NCBI GenBank assembly: GCA_017305935.1
Contig: JAFKJU010000015.1
Location: 1-64,000 of the forward strand
DNA: 64,000 nt
Source: Hyphomicrobiales bacterium
GTDB lineage: Bacteria > Pseudomonadota > Alphaproteobacteria > Rhizobiales > Rhizobiaceae
Reading direction: 5' to 3'
This document shows, in pieces, positions 1 through 8,189 of the stretch. Position 1 is the first letter of the stretch, and each line of letters begins with the position of its first letter. The notes under the pieces are model-generated. The model was not told the DNA's origin. It saw only the letters and a list, made by a program, of their open reading frames with translations, and did no database searches. The translations under genes and the position numbers were made by a program.

Positions 1-2
1 TC

Positions 3-137
3 GGCCGCGATGTCGAAAGCCAGGTTCTGGCGCGCGCTGTGCATGCGCATATCCATTACCGCACCTTCATCAACGGCAACCGCACCGTCGTCTTCCCGGC
101 CAGCCCCGGCTCCTATGCCTCGGAGCGCATGGGCTGA
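3..137 (+). CDS. C-terminal fragment of an unidentified protein
   Basis: An open frame enters from the left edge and stops at TGA 135-137, giving about 44 residues that end in [10 protein letters not shown] do not recognise the family. Codon use is GC-rich like its neighbours, and the stop is followed after 34 bases by the convergent DUF488 gene, so this is plausibly the true 3' end of a gene that starts outside the window. No function can be given. Confidence 0.4.
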   Translation, partial: GRDVESQVLARAVHAHIHYRTFINGNRTVVFPASPGSYASERMG

Positions 138-171
138 GGAACCCTTCCGAGCATCTGCCGGCAAGAGACCG

Positions 172-516
172 TCAGCGATCCCTCAGCATATCCTGCAGCA
201 CCAGCGCGTGGTTATGCGTCTGGTCCTTCGCCGCGTATAGCAGAGTCACCATGCCCTGCTGCGCCATTGCCTTCAATTCCTCCAGGGCCGGATTCTGGCG
301 CAGCTCGGCGCGGTAGCGTTTCTGGAATTCTTCCCAACGCTCCGGCTTGTGGCCGAACCAGTTGCGCAGTTCGGCGCTGGGCGCGATTTCCTTCATCCAG
401 CGATCCACCCCGGCCGAGGCCTTCGACATGCCGCGCGGCCACAGACGGTCGACGAGGATACGCTGGCCGTCCGACAGGCTTTTCTCGTCGTAAATCCGCT
501 TCAGCTGTACCGGCAT
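172..516 (-). CDS. DUF488 family protein
   Basis: A 114-residue protein. The start at 516 was chosen because a GGAGGGAGG-type ribosome binding site precedes it; the frame is open further upstream, but that part is low-complexity and unlike the family. Family signatures seen are the N-terminal KRIYDEKSL, the central VDRLWPRGMSKA with a conserved Trp-Pro-Arg-Gly, and a C-terminal TLLYAAKD block. DUF488 proteins are small and soluble, and their biochemical role is uncharacterised as far as I know. It is convergent with the partial gene at the left edge and divergent from the SorC-type regulator, so it is probably not part of the sugar locus. Confidence 0.85.
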   Translation of the reverse strand: MPVQLKRIYDEKSLSDGQRILVDRLWPRGMSKASAGVDRWMKEIAPSAELRNWFGHKPERWEEFQKRYRAELRQNPALEELKAMAQQGMVTLLYAAKDQTHNHALVLQDMLRDR

Positions 517-634
517 GGCCCCCTCCCTCCGGCCGGATAGACCCGGCGCTGTCGGAAATATCCTAGCGTGAAGCGGCCTCAGGCGTCCATGATCCGGCGC
601 AGGCAATCGCTGGAAAAGACGGGAAGGGAAGGGT

Positions 635-662
635 TTGACTTTTGTCACAGCGCATGAATAAT
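635..662 (+). promoter_or_regulatory. Candidate promoter with autoregulatory half-sites for the SorC-type regulator
   Basis: A TTGACT box (635-640) and an AATAAT box (657-662) are spaced by 16 bases, a good sigma-70-like match. The stretch carries TTTGAC at 634-639, TTTGTCA at 641-647 and GTCAAA at 663-668. These resemble the arms of the perfect operator palindrome at 8082-8108 (TCAAATGTCA), which suggests the regulator controls its own gene. This is inference from motif similarity. Confidence 0.45.
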
Positions 663-691
663 GTCAAAGCCTGCCCATCGAGACCCCTTCC

Positions 692-1669
692 ATGCCTCTT
701 CGCGCCGCCGACCAGATCATGCACAAAGCCGCCTGGCTCTACTACAGCCACGGCCTGCGGCAGGACGAAGTGGCGCAGAAACTGGAGATATCGCGCGCCT
801 CCGTCGCCATGTATCTGCGCCGGGCCCGCGAGACGGGCATCGTCAACATTACCACGTCGACGGAGCTTTTCACCGATGACGTTCTTGCCCGTGAGCTGGA
901 GGATGCGACCGGGCTGAAGGCGGTGTGGATCGTGCCGGAGGACCGGCAGGCGATGGATCCGGCCGCCGAAATGCCGGTCGTCGCCGCTTCCGTCTTTCTG
1001 GAGCTGATCAACAAGGGCGACCGCGTCGGCGTCGCCTGGGGCCGCACGGTCTATCACATCGCCGACGTCATGCCGTTTGCCGATCTGCGCGGCGTCACCG
1101 TCGTGCAGCTCTGCGGCAATCTCGGCGCACCCTATTCCTATCGCCCCGACCAGTGCACCACCGAAATCGCCCGCCGGCTGAATGCCGAGGGCATCAATTT
1201 CTATGCGCCGCTGGTCCTGTCCTCCGAGCGCCTTGCCGAGGAACTGCGCGGCGAGCCGGTCATCCGCGAGCAGCTCGACACCATCGCCGACTGTCATCTG
1301 GCGCTCTATTCGGTTGGCGGCATCGAGGACGACAGCCATCTGGTGAAGTGCGGTGCGCTGAGCGCGGCCGAGATGCATCGCCTCGGCGAGGAGGGCGCCG
1401 CCGGCGTCATCGCCGGGCAACTCATCGATCATGACGGGCAATGGCTGAATTGCGCCCATAACCGCCGCTGCATTTCCGCCGACCTGGAGTCCATGCGCGC
1501 CATTCGCAAGCGCATGATGGTCGTGCAGGAGGAGGCGAAGTTCGAGCCGCTGGTCGCGGCATTGAAGGGGGGATTCGCCTCGCATCTGATCGTCACCACC
1601 TCGATGGCGCGCCGCGTCCTCGAACGCTGGGGCCGGGAAGGGCTGGGCAGGATTCCGTCGACGGATTGA
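692..1669 (+). CDS. SorC/DeoR-type sugar-binding transcriptional regulator
   Basis: This is a 325-residue protein of the usual SorC length. The N-terminal 55 residues form a helix-turn-helix (ISRASVAMYLRRARETG), and residues of about 65-320 form the phosphosugar-binding effector domain with motifs such as VGVAWGRTVYHI, YSVGGIE and GVIAGQLIDHDG. Family members bind a sugar phosphate and release operator DNA. It lies 61 bases upstream of the aldolase/dehydrogenase on the same strand and probably shares its transcript. Its likely targets are its own promoter and the perfect palindrome at 8082-8108. The inducer would be a pathway intermediate such as a pentose-1-phosphate analogue, which is inference. 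The ATG at 692 lacks a strong ribosome binding site but fits the family length. Confidence 0.9.
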   Translation: MPLRAADQIMHKAAWLYYSHGLRQDEVAQKLEISRASVAMYLRRARETGIVNITTSTELFTDDVLARELEDATGLKAVWIVPEDRQAMDPAAEMPVVAASVFLELINKGDRVGVAWGRTVYHIADVMPFADLRGVTVVQLCGNLGAPYSYRPDQCTTEIARRLNAEGINFYAPLVLSSERLAEELRGEPVIREQLDTIADCHLALYSVGGIEDDSHLVKCGALSAAEMHRLGEEGAAGVIAGQLIDHDGQWLNCAHNRRCISADLESMRAIRKRMMVVQEEAKFEPLVAALKGGFASHLIVTTSMARRVLERWGREGLGRIPSTD

Positions 1670-1730
1670 AACAGCATCATACGCCCTGCCGCAGCCGGCC
1701 GGGCCGGTTTTTCGGGAGGATGAGACGGCA

Positions 1731-3785
1731 ATGGACAATCTCTGGCGCGACGAAGACGCCGAACATGTGGTCGAGGCCTATGCGCAAAAGGGCGTGAACC
1801 GCGACCTGGCGCTACGCACCTACACCACCCGCCTGCTCGGTGGCGAGCCGCGCCTGGTGCTGCATGGCGGCGGCAATACTTCGGTGAAAACGACGATGCA
1901 GGATCTGCTCGGCGACACCTACGAGGTGCTCTGCGTCAAGGGCAGCGGCTGGGACATGGGCACCATCGAGCCCGCCGGCCTGCCGGCGGTCAAGATCGCG
2001 CCGCTTCTGAAAAGCCGCAAATTCGAAAAACTCTCCGACGAGGACATGGTGACGCTGCTACGCGCCAATCTCATCGAGATTTCCGCGCCCAACCCCTCCG
2101 TCGAGGCGCTGCTGCATGCCTTCCTGCCGCATAAATTCGTCGACCACACCCATTCGACCGCCATCCTCGCCATCGCCGACCAGGCGGAAAGCCGGGCGAT
2201 GAGCGAAGACCTCTTCGGTAAAAAGATGGGTTTCGTGCCCTATATCATGCCCGGTTTCGCGCTCGCCAAGGCGGCGGCGGAGGTTTTCGAGCAGGATCCG
2301 AGCGTGGAAGGCCTGATCCTCGACAAGCACGGCATCTTCACTTTTGGCGAAACGGCGAAGCAAGCCTATGACCGCATGATCCATTACGTCACGCTGGCGG
2401 AGGATCATGTGCGGCGCAACGGCCGCCATCCTTTCACACCGGCAGCACTTCCGAAAACGCTGGCAACACCGGGCGAGATCGCGCCGATGCTGCGCGGCGC
2501 CGTCGCCTTCGACCGGGGGGAGGGGCGTTACGACCGCATGGTCAGCGTCTTCCGCACCTCGCCCGCGATCCTCGATTTCGTCAATGCGGCTGAGGTGGAA
2601 GACATGGCGGCGCGCGGCGTGTCGACGCCGGATCTGTCGATCCGCATCAAGACCGGGCCGATGGTGCTGCCGGCCCCGGCGGCGGACGATCTCGCTTCCT
2701 ACCGCGCCGTGATCGACGCCCGAGTCGCCGCCTTCGTCAATGATTACACCCGCTATTTCCAGGAGAACGACGCCCGCGACGACCTCAAACGCATCATGCT
2801 CGACCCGATGCCGCGCCTGACGCTGGTGCCGGGGCTCGGCATGTTCGGCCATGGCCGGACGCTGAAGGATGCCGGCATCGCCGCCGATGTCGGCGAGATG
2901 TGGATCGAGGCGGCGCGCGATGCCGAATCCGTCGGCCGCTTCCAGCCGGTCAGCCGGCCCGATCTCTTCGATCTCGAATACTGGTCGCTGGAACAGGCCA
3001 AGCTCGCCGGCGCCAGGCCGAAACCCTTCACGGGCCAGGTGGCGCTGGTCACAGGCGGGGCAGGGGCCATCGGCGCCGCCGTCGCAGAAGCCTTCGCGGC
3101 GGAGGGGGCGCATGTGGTGGTGCTCGATCTCGACGGCGAGAGGGCTGCCGCTGTGGCGAAAACGGTCGGCAACCAGTCCATCGGCCTGGCTTGCGACGTC
3201 ACCGATCCGATGAGCGTCCGCGCCTCCTTCGAGAAGGCGGTTGAGGCCTATGGCGGCGTCGATATCGTTGTCTCCAATGCCGGTGCCGCCTGGGAAAGCC
3301 CCATCGCCACCATGGACGACGCCCTGCTGCGAAAGAGCTTCGAATTGAACTTCTTCGCCCACCAGAGCGTGGCGCAGAATGCCGTGCGCATCATGAAAGA
3401 GCAGAAGACCGGCGGCGTGCTGCTGTTCAATGCCTCGAAGCAGGCGGTCAATCCCGGCGCGAAATTCGGCGCCTACGGCCTGCCCAAGGCCGCCACCCTG
3501 TTCCTGTCGCGCCAATATGCGCTGGAACACGGCGCCGACCATATCCGCGTCAACGCCGTCAATGCCGACCGCATCCGCTCCGGCCTGCTCAACGACGCCA
3601 TGATCGAAAACCGCGCCGCCGCGCGCGGCCTGTCGGTCAAGGACTACATGGGCGGCAACCTGCTCGGCCTCGAAGTCACCGCCGACGACGTCGCCCGGGC
3701 CTTCTTGCATCAGGCATTGGCCGAACGCACCACCGCCGACGTGACGACGGTGGATGGCGGTAATATCGCGGCGGCGATGCGCTGA
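1731..3785 (+). CDS. Bifunctional class II aldolase / short-chain dehydrogenase (RhaD-like fusion)
   Basis: A 684-residue fusion. Residues of about 1-420 are a class II aldolase/adducin-type domain with HGGGNTSVK near the N-terminus and a metal-binding HTHS motif near residue 140. Residues of about 433-684 are a short-chain dehydrogenase with the dinucleotide motif TGGAGAIG, NAG, a catalytic Ser in NASKQ and Tyr-x-x-x-Lys in YGLPK. The same architecture is known from rhizobial rhamnose loci, where the aldolase splits rhamnulose-1-phosphate and the dehydrogenase handles lactaldehyde. No rhamnose isomerase or kinase is present here. With MtnK and MtnA nearby, the substrate is more likely a 5-substituted ribulose-1-phosphate, giving dihydroxyacetone phosphate plus an aldehyde; that assignment is inference. 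A GGAGG ribosome binding site supports the start. Confidence 0.88.
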   Translation: MDNLWRDEDAEHVVEAYAQKGVNRDLALRTYTTRLLGGEPRLVLHGGGNTSVKTTMQDLLGDTYEVLCVKGSGWDMGTIEPAGLPAVKIAPLLKSRKFEKLSDEDMVTLLRANLIEISAPNPSVEALLHAFLPHKFVDHTHSTAILAIADQAESRAMSEDLFGKKMGFVPYIMPGFALAKAAAEVFEQDPSVEGLILDKHGIFTFGETAKQAYDRMIHYVTLAEDHVRRNGRHPFTPAALPKTLATPGEIAPMLRGAVAFDRGEGRYDRMVSVFRTSPAILDFVNAAEVEDMAARGVSTPDLSIRIKTGPMVLPAPAADDLASYRAVIDARVAAFVNDYTRYFQENDARDDLKRIMLDPMPRLTLVPGLGMFGHGRTLKDAGIAADVGEMWIEAARDAESVGRFQPVSRPDLFDLEYWSLEQAKLAGARPKPFTGQVALVTGGAGAIGAAVAEAFAAEGAHVVVLDLDGERAAAVAKTVGNQSIGLACDVTDPMSVRASFEKAVEAYGGVDIVVSNAGAAWESPIATMDDALLRKSFELNFFAHQSVAQNAVRIMKEQKTGGVLLFNASKQAVNPGAKFGAYGLPKAATLFLSRQYALEHGADHIRVNAVNADRIRSGLLNDAMIENRAAARGLSVKDYMGGNLLGLEVTADDVARAFLHQALAERTTADVTTVDGGNIAAAMR

Positions 3786-3861
3786 GTTTGGTGCGGGGCG
3801 GCCGGGAGCAAGGAAGCCTCGCACCCAAAGCAAGGCCGAATATAAGGCGCGGCGGTGCCAC

Positions 3862-4013
3862 AAAACCCCTTCGCCCCCACGTGGAGAAGGTGGCCCGAAG
3901 GGCCGGATGAGGGGGACGGCGCAGCCGAACTCTTGCGTCGATGATGTGCCTTCGACATCCCCCTCATCCGGCTGCCGCCACCTTCTCCCCCGAGGGGAGA
4001 AGGTGTTTTGGGG
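3862..4013. repeat. RIME-like intergenic palindromic repeat
   Basis: Two imperfect inverted arms of about 55 bases (3862-3915 and 3957-4013) share the blocks CCGGATGAGGGGG / CCCCCTCATCCGG and GAGAAGGTGG / CCACCTTCTC. Each arm also contains a smaller hairpin. This matches the Rhizobium intergenic mosaic (RIME) type of element found between genes in Rhizobiaceae genomes. It fills most of the 241-base gap downstream of the aldolase gene and could form a strong structure at the convergent 3' ends. Confidence 0.7.
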
Positions 4014-4026
4014 TAATCGTTTCATT

Positions 4027-4224
4027 TCAAAAGTAGGGATTTGCCCGTGACGGCGGGAGCAGGCGTCTGCGAATCTCAGCGAATGCCTCGGCAGCGGGCC
4101 GAACCTTGCCAGCGGCAACCTGCCGGTCGGTCAGCGCCAGCACCTTGAGAAGCAGCGACACTTCCTCATCAGAGACAGCATCCTGCGGATCGCCGGCGGA
4201 TGCGCTCTGCTCGGGAAGTTTCAT
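4027..4224 (-). CDS. Small hypothetical protein, antitoxin-like C-terminus
   Basis: This is a 65-residue soluble protein. The start at 4224 is set by a clear AAGGAG eight bases upstream; an earlier in-frame ATG at 4257 lacks one. The C-terminal part (DRQVAAGKVRPAAEAFAEIR) resembles the tail of small antitoxin-like proteins of the ParD/Phd kind, but no toxin gene is adjacent, so a toxin-antitoxin role is not supported. It lies downstream of the ABC importer genes on the same strand, separated by a terminator, so it is probably transcribed independently. Confidence 0.55.
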   Translation of the reverse strand: MKLPEQSASAGDPQDAVSDEEVSLLLKVLALTDRQVAAGKVRPAAEAFAEIRRRLLPPSRANPYF

Positions 4225-4295
4225 CGCAGCGACTCCTTTTGAGCCAGCATAATCCACCGAACAATCTTCGACAACGCCGCCATCCCACTCAAACG

Positions 4296-4321
4296 AAAAG
4301 GGCGGCCCTCACAGGCCGCCC
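4296..4321 (-). terminator. Rho-independent terminator of the sugar ABC operon
   Basis: The hairpin GGGCGGCC (4300-4307) / GGCCGCCC (4314-4321) has a six-base loop. Read on the minus strand the stem is followed by CTTTTCGTTT. It lies 28 bases past the stop of the binding-protein gene. Confidence 0.75.
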
Positions 4322-4348
4322 CTCATCAATCAAACACTCAAAACCCCA

Positions 4349-5392
4349 TCAGGGCTTCGGCATCCATGCCGGCATGGCCACGTCCGCATGGGCGAATTGC
4401 GGCAGTTTGGTGCCGAGTTCTTCCATGTTCTTGATGTCCTGATCGTTCAGGTCCTTCTGGGTGATCAGGGTCGGGGGCACGATGACGTTGTGGCCGGGGT
4501 CTTCGCCGGCGAGCAGCATGGCGAGCGTGCGCACCGAGACCTGACCGACGACGGCCGGGTTGGTGGCGGCGGTGGCAGCCCAGGCGGAGCCGGATTCGCG
4601 CATGGCGGCGATATCAGAGGTCGAGATGTCGGCCGAGTAGATCTTGACGGAGGAAGACAGGCCGGCCTCGTCGACGGCGATCTTCACGCCCTTGGCGAAT
4701 TCGTCGTAGGGCGCGAACATCACGGTGATATCCGGGTTGGCCGAAATCACCGAGCGCGCCTGGTTGGCGACGGAATTGGCGATGGGGTTGTCCATCGTGC
4801 CGAACTGGGCGGCCTCGTTGATGCCCGGATACTTCTTCTTGAATTCCTTCCAGGTCTCGTCGCGGCGATCGAGCGGGGCGATGCCGGCGACATAGACATA
4901 GCCGGCCTTGAAGCTGTCGCCATTGTCCTTGATCGCCTGTTCCAACGCCAGACGGGCGAGGTCGCGGTCGGACTGTTCGACCTGCGGGATCTTGTCGTTC
5001 TCGACATTGACGTCGAAGGCGACGACCTTGATGCCGGCGTCGACGGCGCGTTTTGCCGCTTCCTTCATCGATTCCGTCAGACCGTGCTGGATGATGATGC
5101 CTTGGACGCCGAGCGCGATGGCCTGGTCGACCATGTCGGCCTGAAGGGCGGCGTCCTGACGGCTGTCGAGCACCTGAAGCTGGACGCCGAGCGCCTTCGC
5201 CTGCGCTTCGACGCCGGCGAGATAGGACTGGAAGAAGTCGCCGGTCGAGAGATAGCGCACCAGCGCGATCTTGACGTCGCCCGGCTTGTCGAACGGTTTC
5301 GGCATGTCGGCGGCCAAAGCACCGGTGGCGAAGGCCACGGTGCTGGCGAGGCCGAGCGTCAGCGCACCGAATGCTCTGCGTGTAAAGTTCAT
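4349..5392 (-). CDS. Ribose-type ABC transporter periplasmic sugar-binding protein
   Basis: A 347-residue protein with a Sec signal peptide (NFTRRAFGALTLGLASTVAFA, cleaved after about residue 29) and a type I periplasmic-binding fold like RbsB. Motifs include VKIALVRYLSTGDFF at the mature N-terminus, DMVDQAIALGVQGIIIQHG and VVAFDVNVEND. The start at 5392 has a GGAGGAGA ribosome binding site. It is the last gene of the ATPase-permease-binding protein operon and would capture the sugar that feeds the locus. The ligand is unknown; with mtnK and mtnA divergently encoded, 5-methylthioribose or 5-deoxyribose are the leading candidates (inference). Confidence 0.9.
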   Translation of the reverse strand: MNFTRRAFGALTLGLASTVAFATGALAADMPKPFDKPGDVKIALVRYLSTGDFFQSYLAGVEAQAKALGVQLQVLDSRQDAALQADMVDQAIALGVQGIIIQHGLTESMKEAAKRAVDAGIKVVAFDVNVENDKIPQVEQSDRDLARLALEQAIKDNGDSFKAGYVYVAGIAPLDRRDETWKEFKKKYPGINEAAQFGTMDNPIANSVANQARSVISANPDITVMFAPYDEFAKGVKIAVDEAGLSSSVKIYSADISTSDIAAMRESGSAWAATAATNPAVVGQVSVRTLAMLLAGEDPGHNVIVPPTLITQKDLNDQDIKNMEELGTKLPQFAHADVAMPAWMPKP

Positions 5393-5447
5393 GTCAGTCT
5401 CCTCCACTGGTGAACGGTAGTCTCTTGGCGGCAGCGGGATTTTCCCG

Positions 5448-6506
5448 TCAGCGTTTGCCTCTTTTCGAGAGCGCAAAGGTGAAGATCAGGGCAACGACGA
5501 GCACGGCGCCCTTGACGAAATCCTGGGTGTAATAGGGCGCGTTCATCATCGTCAGGCCCTGCAGCAGGATGCCGACGAACAGCGCGCCGATGGCGGTGCC
5601 GAAGGCATTCGGCTTGGCGGCGCCCAGCACGGCGAAACCGATCAGCGCGGCGGCGACGGCATCGAGCAGCAGGTTGTTGCCCGAGGCGATATCGCCGCGC
5701 CCGAGACGGGCGGCGAGCAGGATGCCGCCGATCGAGGCGAAGACGCCGGAGATGACATAGGCCGAGATTTTGTAGGCATTGACCGGCGCGCCGGCGAGGC
5801 TCGCCGCACGCTCGTTGGAGCCGACCGCATACATCATCCGCCCGAAGCGGGTATATTCGAGGAAGAACCAGATCAGGATCGCCAGCACGACCAGCACCAC
5901 CACCGAGACCGGCACGAGGTTCGGCAGGATGAGATCGAAACGATGGCGGCCGAGCGCCAGGAAGGCGGGGCTGAAGGCGCCGGACGCGACCGAACCATCC
6001 GGCATGGTCATGCCCGTGGCAATCGAGCGTCCCTCGGTCGGGATGCGCTGCAGGCCGAGCAGCAGGAACATCATGCCGAGCGTCGCCAGCAGATCGGGCA
6101 CGCGCATATAGACGATGATGACGCCGTTGATCAGGCCGACGAGAATGCCGATGGCGAGGCACACCAAGGTCGCCGTCAAGGCATCGCCGCCCATGACCAC
6201 CATGACATAGGACGAGGCCATCATCGCCGTGGTCGCCACCGAGCCGATGGAGAGGTCGAAACCGCCGACCACCAGCGTCGCGGTAACGCCGAGCGCCAGG
6301 ATGCCGGTGATCGACACCGATTGCAGGATGAAGACAGCGCTCTGCGGCGAGGAAAAGCCCGAGGTCACCAGCGAGAAATAGACCACGAGGCCGAGCAGCA
6401 GAACGATGAAGCCGTATTTGATCGCCAGTTCGCGAAGGCCCATCGGCGCACGGACCGATGCGGTCGGCAGGGAGGGGGAGGCGGGCTTGCTGCGTTGACT
6501 GCTCAT
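5448..6506 (-). CDS. Ribose-type ABC transporter permease
   Basis: A 352-residue RbsC-like inner-membrane protein with about eight to ten hydrophobic segments. It carries the family motif VVGGFDLSIGSVA in the first third and LGRGDIASGNNLLLDAVAAA near the middle. It overlaps the ATPase gene by four bases (6503-6506), showing translational coupling, and lies 55 bases upstream of the binding-protein gene. It forms the membrane pore of the importer. Confidence 0.92.
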   Translation of the reverse strand: MSSQRSKPASPSLPTASVRAPMGLRELAIKYGFIVLLLGLVVYFSLVTSGFSSPQSAVFILQSVSITGILALGVTATLVVGGFDLSIGSVATTAMMASSYVMVVMGGDALTATLVCLAIGILVGLINGVIIVYMRVPDLLATLGMMFLLLGLQRIPTEGRSIATGMTMPDGSVASGAFSPAFLALGRHRFDLILPNLVPVSVVVLVVLAILIWFFLEYTRFGRMMYAVGSNERAASLAGAPVNAYKISAYVISGVFASIGGILLAARLGRGDIASGNNLLLDAVAAALIGFAVLGAAKPNAFGTAIGALFVGILLQGLTMMNAPYYTQDFVKGAVLVVALIFTFALSKRGKR

Positions 6507-8020
6507 GATGCGGATACCTGCTTGGAAGGATGACCGGCGATCTCCGACAGGAGCCGCTCGACATCGACGGCCGCATTGCGGTGCTCGCCGACGATGGTGT
6601 GCTCCGACATGACGAGGATGCGGTCGGCCACCTCGAAGGCTTCGTCGAGTTCGGTCAGGAAAACGATTGTTGCGCGGCCGGTGGCCGAAGCGCGCAGCTT
6701 GGCGCCGATATCGCGCCGGGCGGCGATATCAACGCCTTGAAAAGGTTCGTCGAGGATCAAGAGCCGCGACGGCTCGGAGAGCCAGCGCCCGACCATGACC
6801 TTCTGCTGGTTGCCGCCAGACAGCGTCTGCATCTCGTCGCGCTCGCTGCGGCAGACGATGCCGAGCGCCTCGATCTGGCCGCGCGCCTTGGATTTTTCGC
6901 GCGCACGGCTGGAAATGCCGAGCCGCGACAGGCGCTTGAGGAAGGGCAGGCCGATGTTTTCGGCGATGTTGAAATCCGGCACGATGCCGTTTTCGGCACG
7001 ATCCTTGGCGACGAGGAAGACGCCGCGCGTGATCGCCTGCGCCGTGCTGGTCGGCCGATAGGCCGTGCCGTCGAGATTCATCGCCCCGCCGGCCGGCGCC
7101 CTTGCGCCAAACAGGGTTTCGGCGAGCGCCGTCTTGCCGACGCCAACAAGGCCGGTGACGGCGACGATTTCGCCGTCGCCGAGATCGAAATCGAATGGGC
7201 GCGAGGACGGTTGCAGCGTCAGCCCGCGCACCGAAAATACCGGCGCGCCGGCCTCGCGCACGCTGACGCTGCCTTCCGACACCTTCTGGCCGAGCATGGC
7301 GTTAACAGCGCCTTCGTAATCCAGTTCCGGCCCTTCGAAACGGCCGGCGATGCGGCCGTCGCGCAGCGAGACGATGCTGTCGGCAAGGCGGCGGATATCC
7401 GACATGCGGTGGGAGATATAGAGAATGGCGACGCCGCGCGCCCGCAGCCGGTCGACGAGATCGAACAGCCGGTCCGCTTCGGCGCTGGAGAGAGACGAGG
7501 TCGGCTCGTCGAGGATCAGCACCTGCGGCTCATGCGCCATGGCCCGCGCAATGGCGACCATCTGCCGGTCGGCCAGCGTCAGGTCGTTGATATTGGCGGC
7601 GAGGTCGATGGCGAGACCCATGCGGGCCGCAACGGCGGCAGCCTCGCGCCGCACCCGGCGCGGATTGAAGAACAGACGCACTCTGCGGCCGTTCAGGCGG
7701 TCGAGGGTGAGATTGGTGGCGACGTCGAGATCGGCGACCACGCCGTCATTGATGTTCTGGTGAACGGTGACCACGCCGGCGCGGATCGCCTCGGCGGGCG
7801 TCGCCGGCTCGAAACTCTCGCCGGATAGCGTCATCGCCCCGGCATCGCGGCCGTAGACGCCGCTCAAAATGCGCACCAGCGTCGATTTGCCCGCGCCATT
7901 GGCGCCCATCAGCACCGTGACGGCGCCGGGGCGCAGATCGAGGTCGACACCCTTCAGAACCGGAATGGCCCCAAAGGATTTGCGCACGCCTTCGATGCGG
8001 AACACTGCCGGTTCGCTCAT
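6503..8020 (-). CDS. Ribose-type ABC transporter ATPase, tandem domains
   Basis: A 505-residue RbsA-like protein with two nucleotide-binding halves. The first half has Walker A GANGAGKST, a signature region TLADRQMVAIARAMA and Walker B LILDEPTSS. The second half has a degenerate P-loop (LVGVGKTA), then LSGGNQQKVMVGRWL and LILDEPFQGVD. Asymmetry of this kind is normal for carbohydrate uptake transporters of the CUT2 class. It is the first gene of the three-gene import operon, transcribed away from mtnK across the palindromic operator. Confidence 0.93.
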   Translation of the reverse strand: MSEPAVFRIEGVRKSFGAIPVLKGVDLDLRPGAVTVLMGANGAGKSTLVRILSGVYGRDAGAMTLSGESFEPATPAEAIRAGVVTVHQNINDGVVADLDVATNLTLDRLNGRRVRLFFNPRRVRREAAAVAARMGLAIDLAANINDLTLADRQMVAIARAMAHEPQVLILDEPTSSLSSAEADRLFDLVDRLRARGVAILYISHRMSDIRRLADSIVSLRDGRIAGRFEGPELDYEGAVNAMLGQKVSEGSVSVREAGAPVFSVRGLTLQPSSRPFDFDLGDGEIVAVTGLVGVGKTALAETLFGARAPAGGAMNLDGTAYRPTSTAQAITRGVFLVAKDRAENGIVPDFNIAENIGLPFLKRLSRLGISSRAREKSKARGQIEALGIVCRSERDEMQTLSGGNQQKVMVGRWLSEPSRLLILDEPFQGVDIAARRDIGAKLRASATGRATIVFLTELDEAFEVADRILVMSEHTIVGEHRNAAVDVERLLSEIAGHPSKQVSAS

Positions 8021-8081
8021 TGTCTCCTCACCCCAAGGCGGGGTGTCCTCCCGATGCCGGGCAAGTTAGGACGGCCTCCCA

Positions 8082-8108
8082 TCAAATGTCAAGGCCATTG
8101 ACATTTGA
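8082..8108. promoter_or_regulatory. Perfect inverted-repeat operator between importer and mtnK operons
   Basis: The arms TCAAATGTCA (8082-8091) and TGACATTTGA (8099-8108) are exact reverse complements separated by seven bases. Each arm contains a TTGACA-like -35 box, one facing mtnK (8098-8103) and one facing the ABC operon (complement of 8087-8092). A bound repressor would therefore block both promoters at once. Weak -10 candidates lie at 8121-8126 for mtnK and at about 8063-8068 for the transporter. The SorC-type regulator at 692 is the obvious candidate ligand; the binding is inferred. Confidence 0.75.
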
Positions 8109-8189
8109 CAGAATGACGCCTTAGCTGTGGGCCAAGGACGCCATGGCGGCGCGCGGCAAAACGCCCGCCACGGCTATCGGGAGGAGCAT

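Noticed and set aside
2058-4118. Long minus-strand open frame of 686 codons opposite the aldolase gene
   Set aside because: It mirrors the aldolase/dehydrogenase codon structure in GC-rich DNA, has His/Arg/Gly-rich nonsense composition and no family resemblance.
4027-4224. Antitoxin of a toxin-antitoxin pair
   Set aside because: The C-terminus resembles antitoxins, but no toxin-sized gene is adjacent on either side.
692-5392. Rhamnose utilisation locus, from the RhaD-like fusion and ABC importer
   Set aside because: No rhamnose isomerase, mutarotase or kinase, and the regulator is of SorC rather than the expected rhamnose type.
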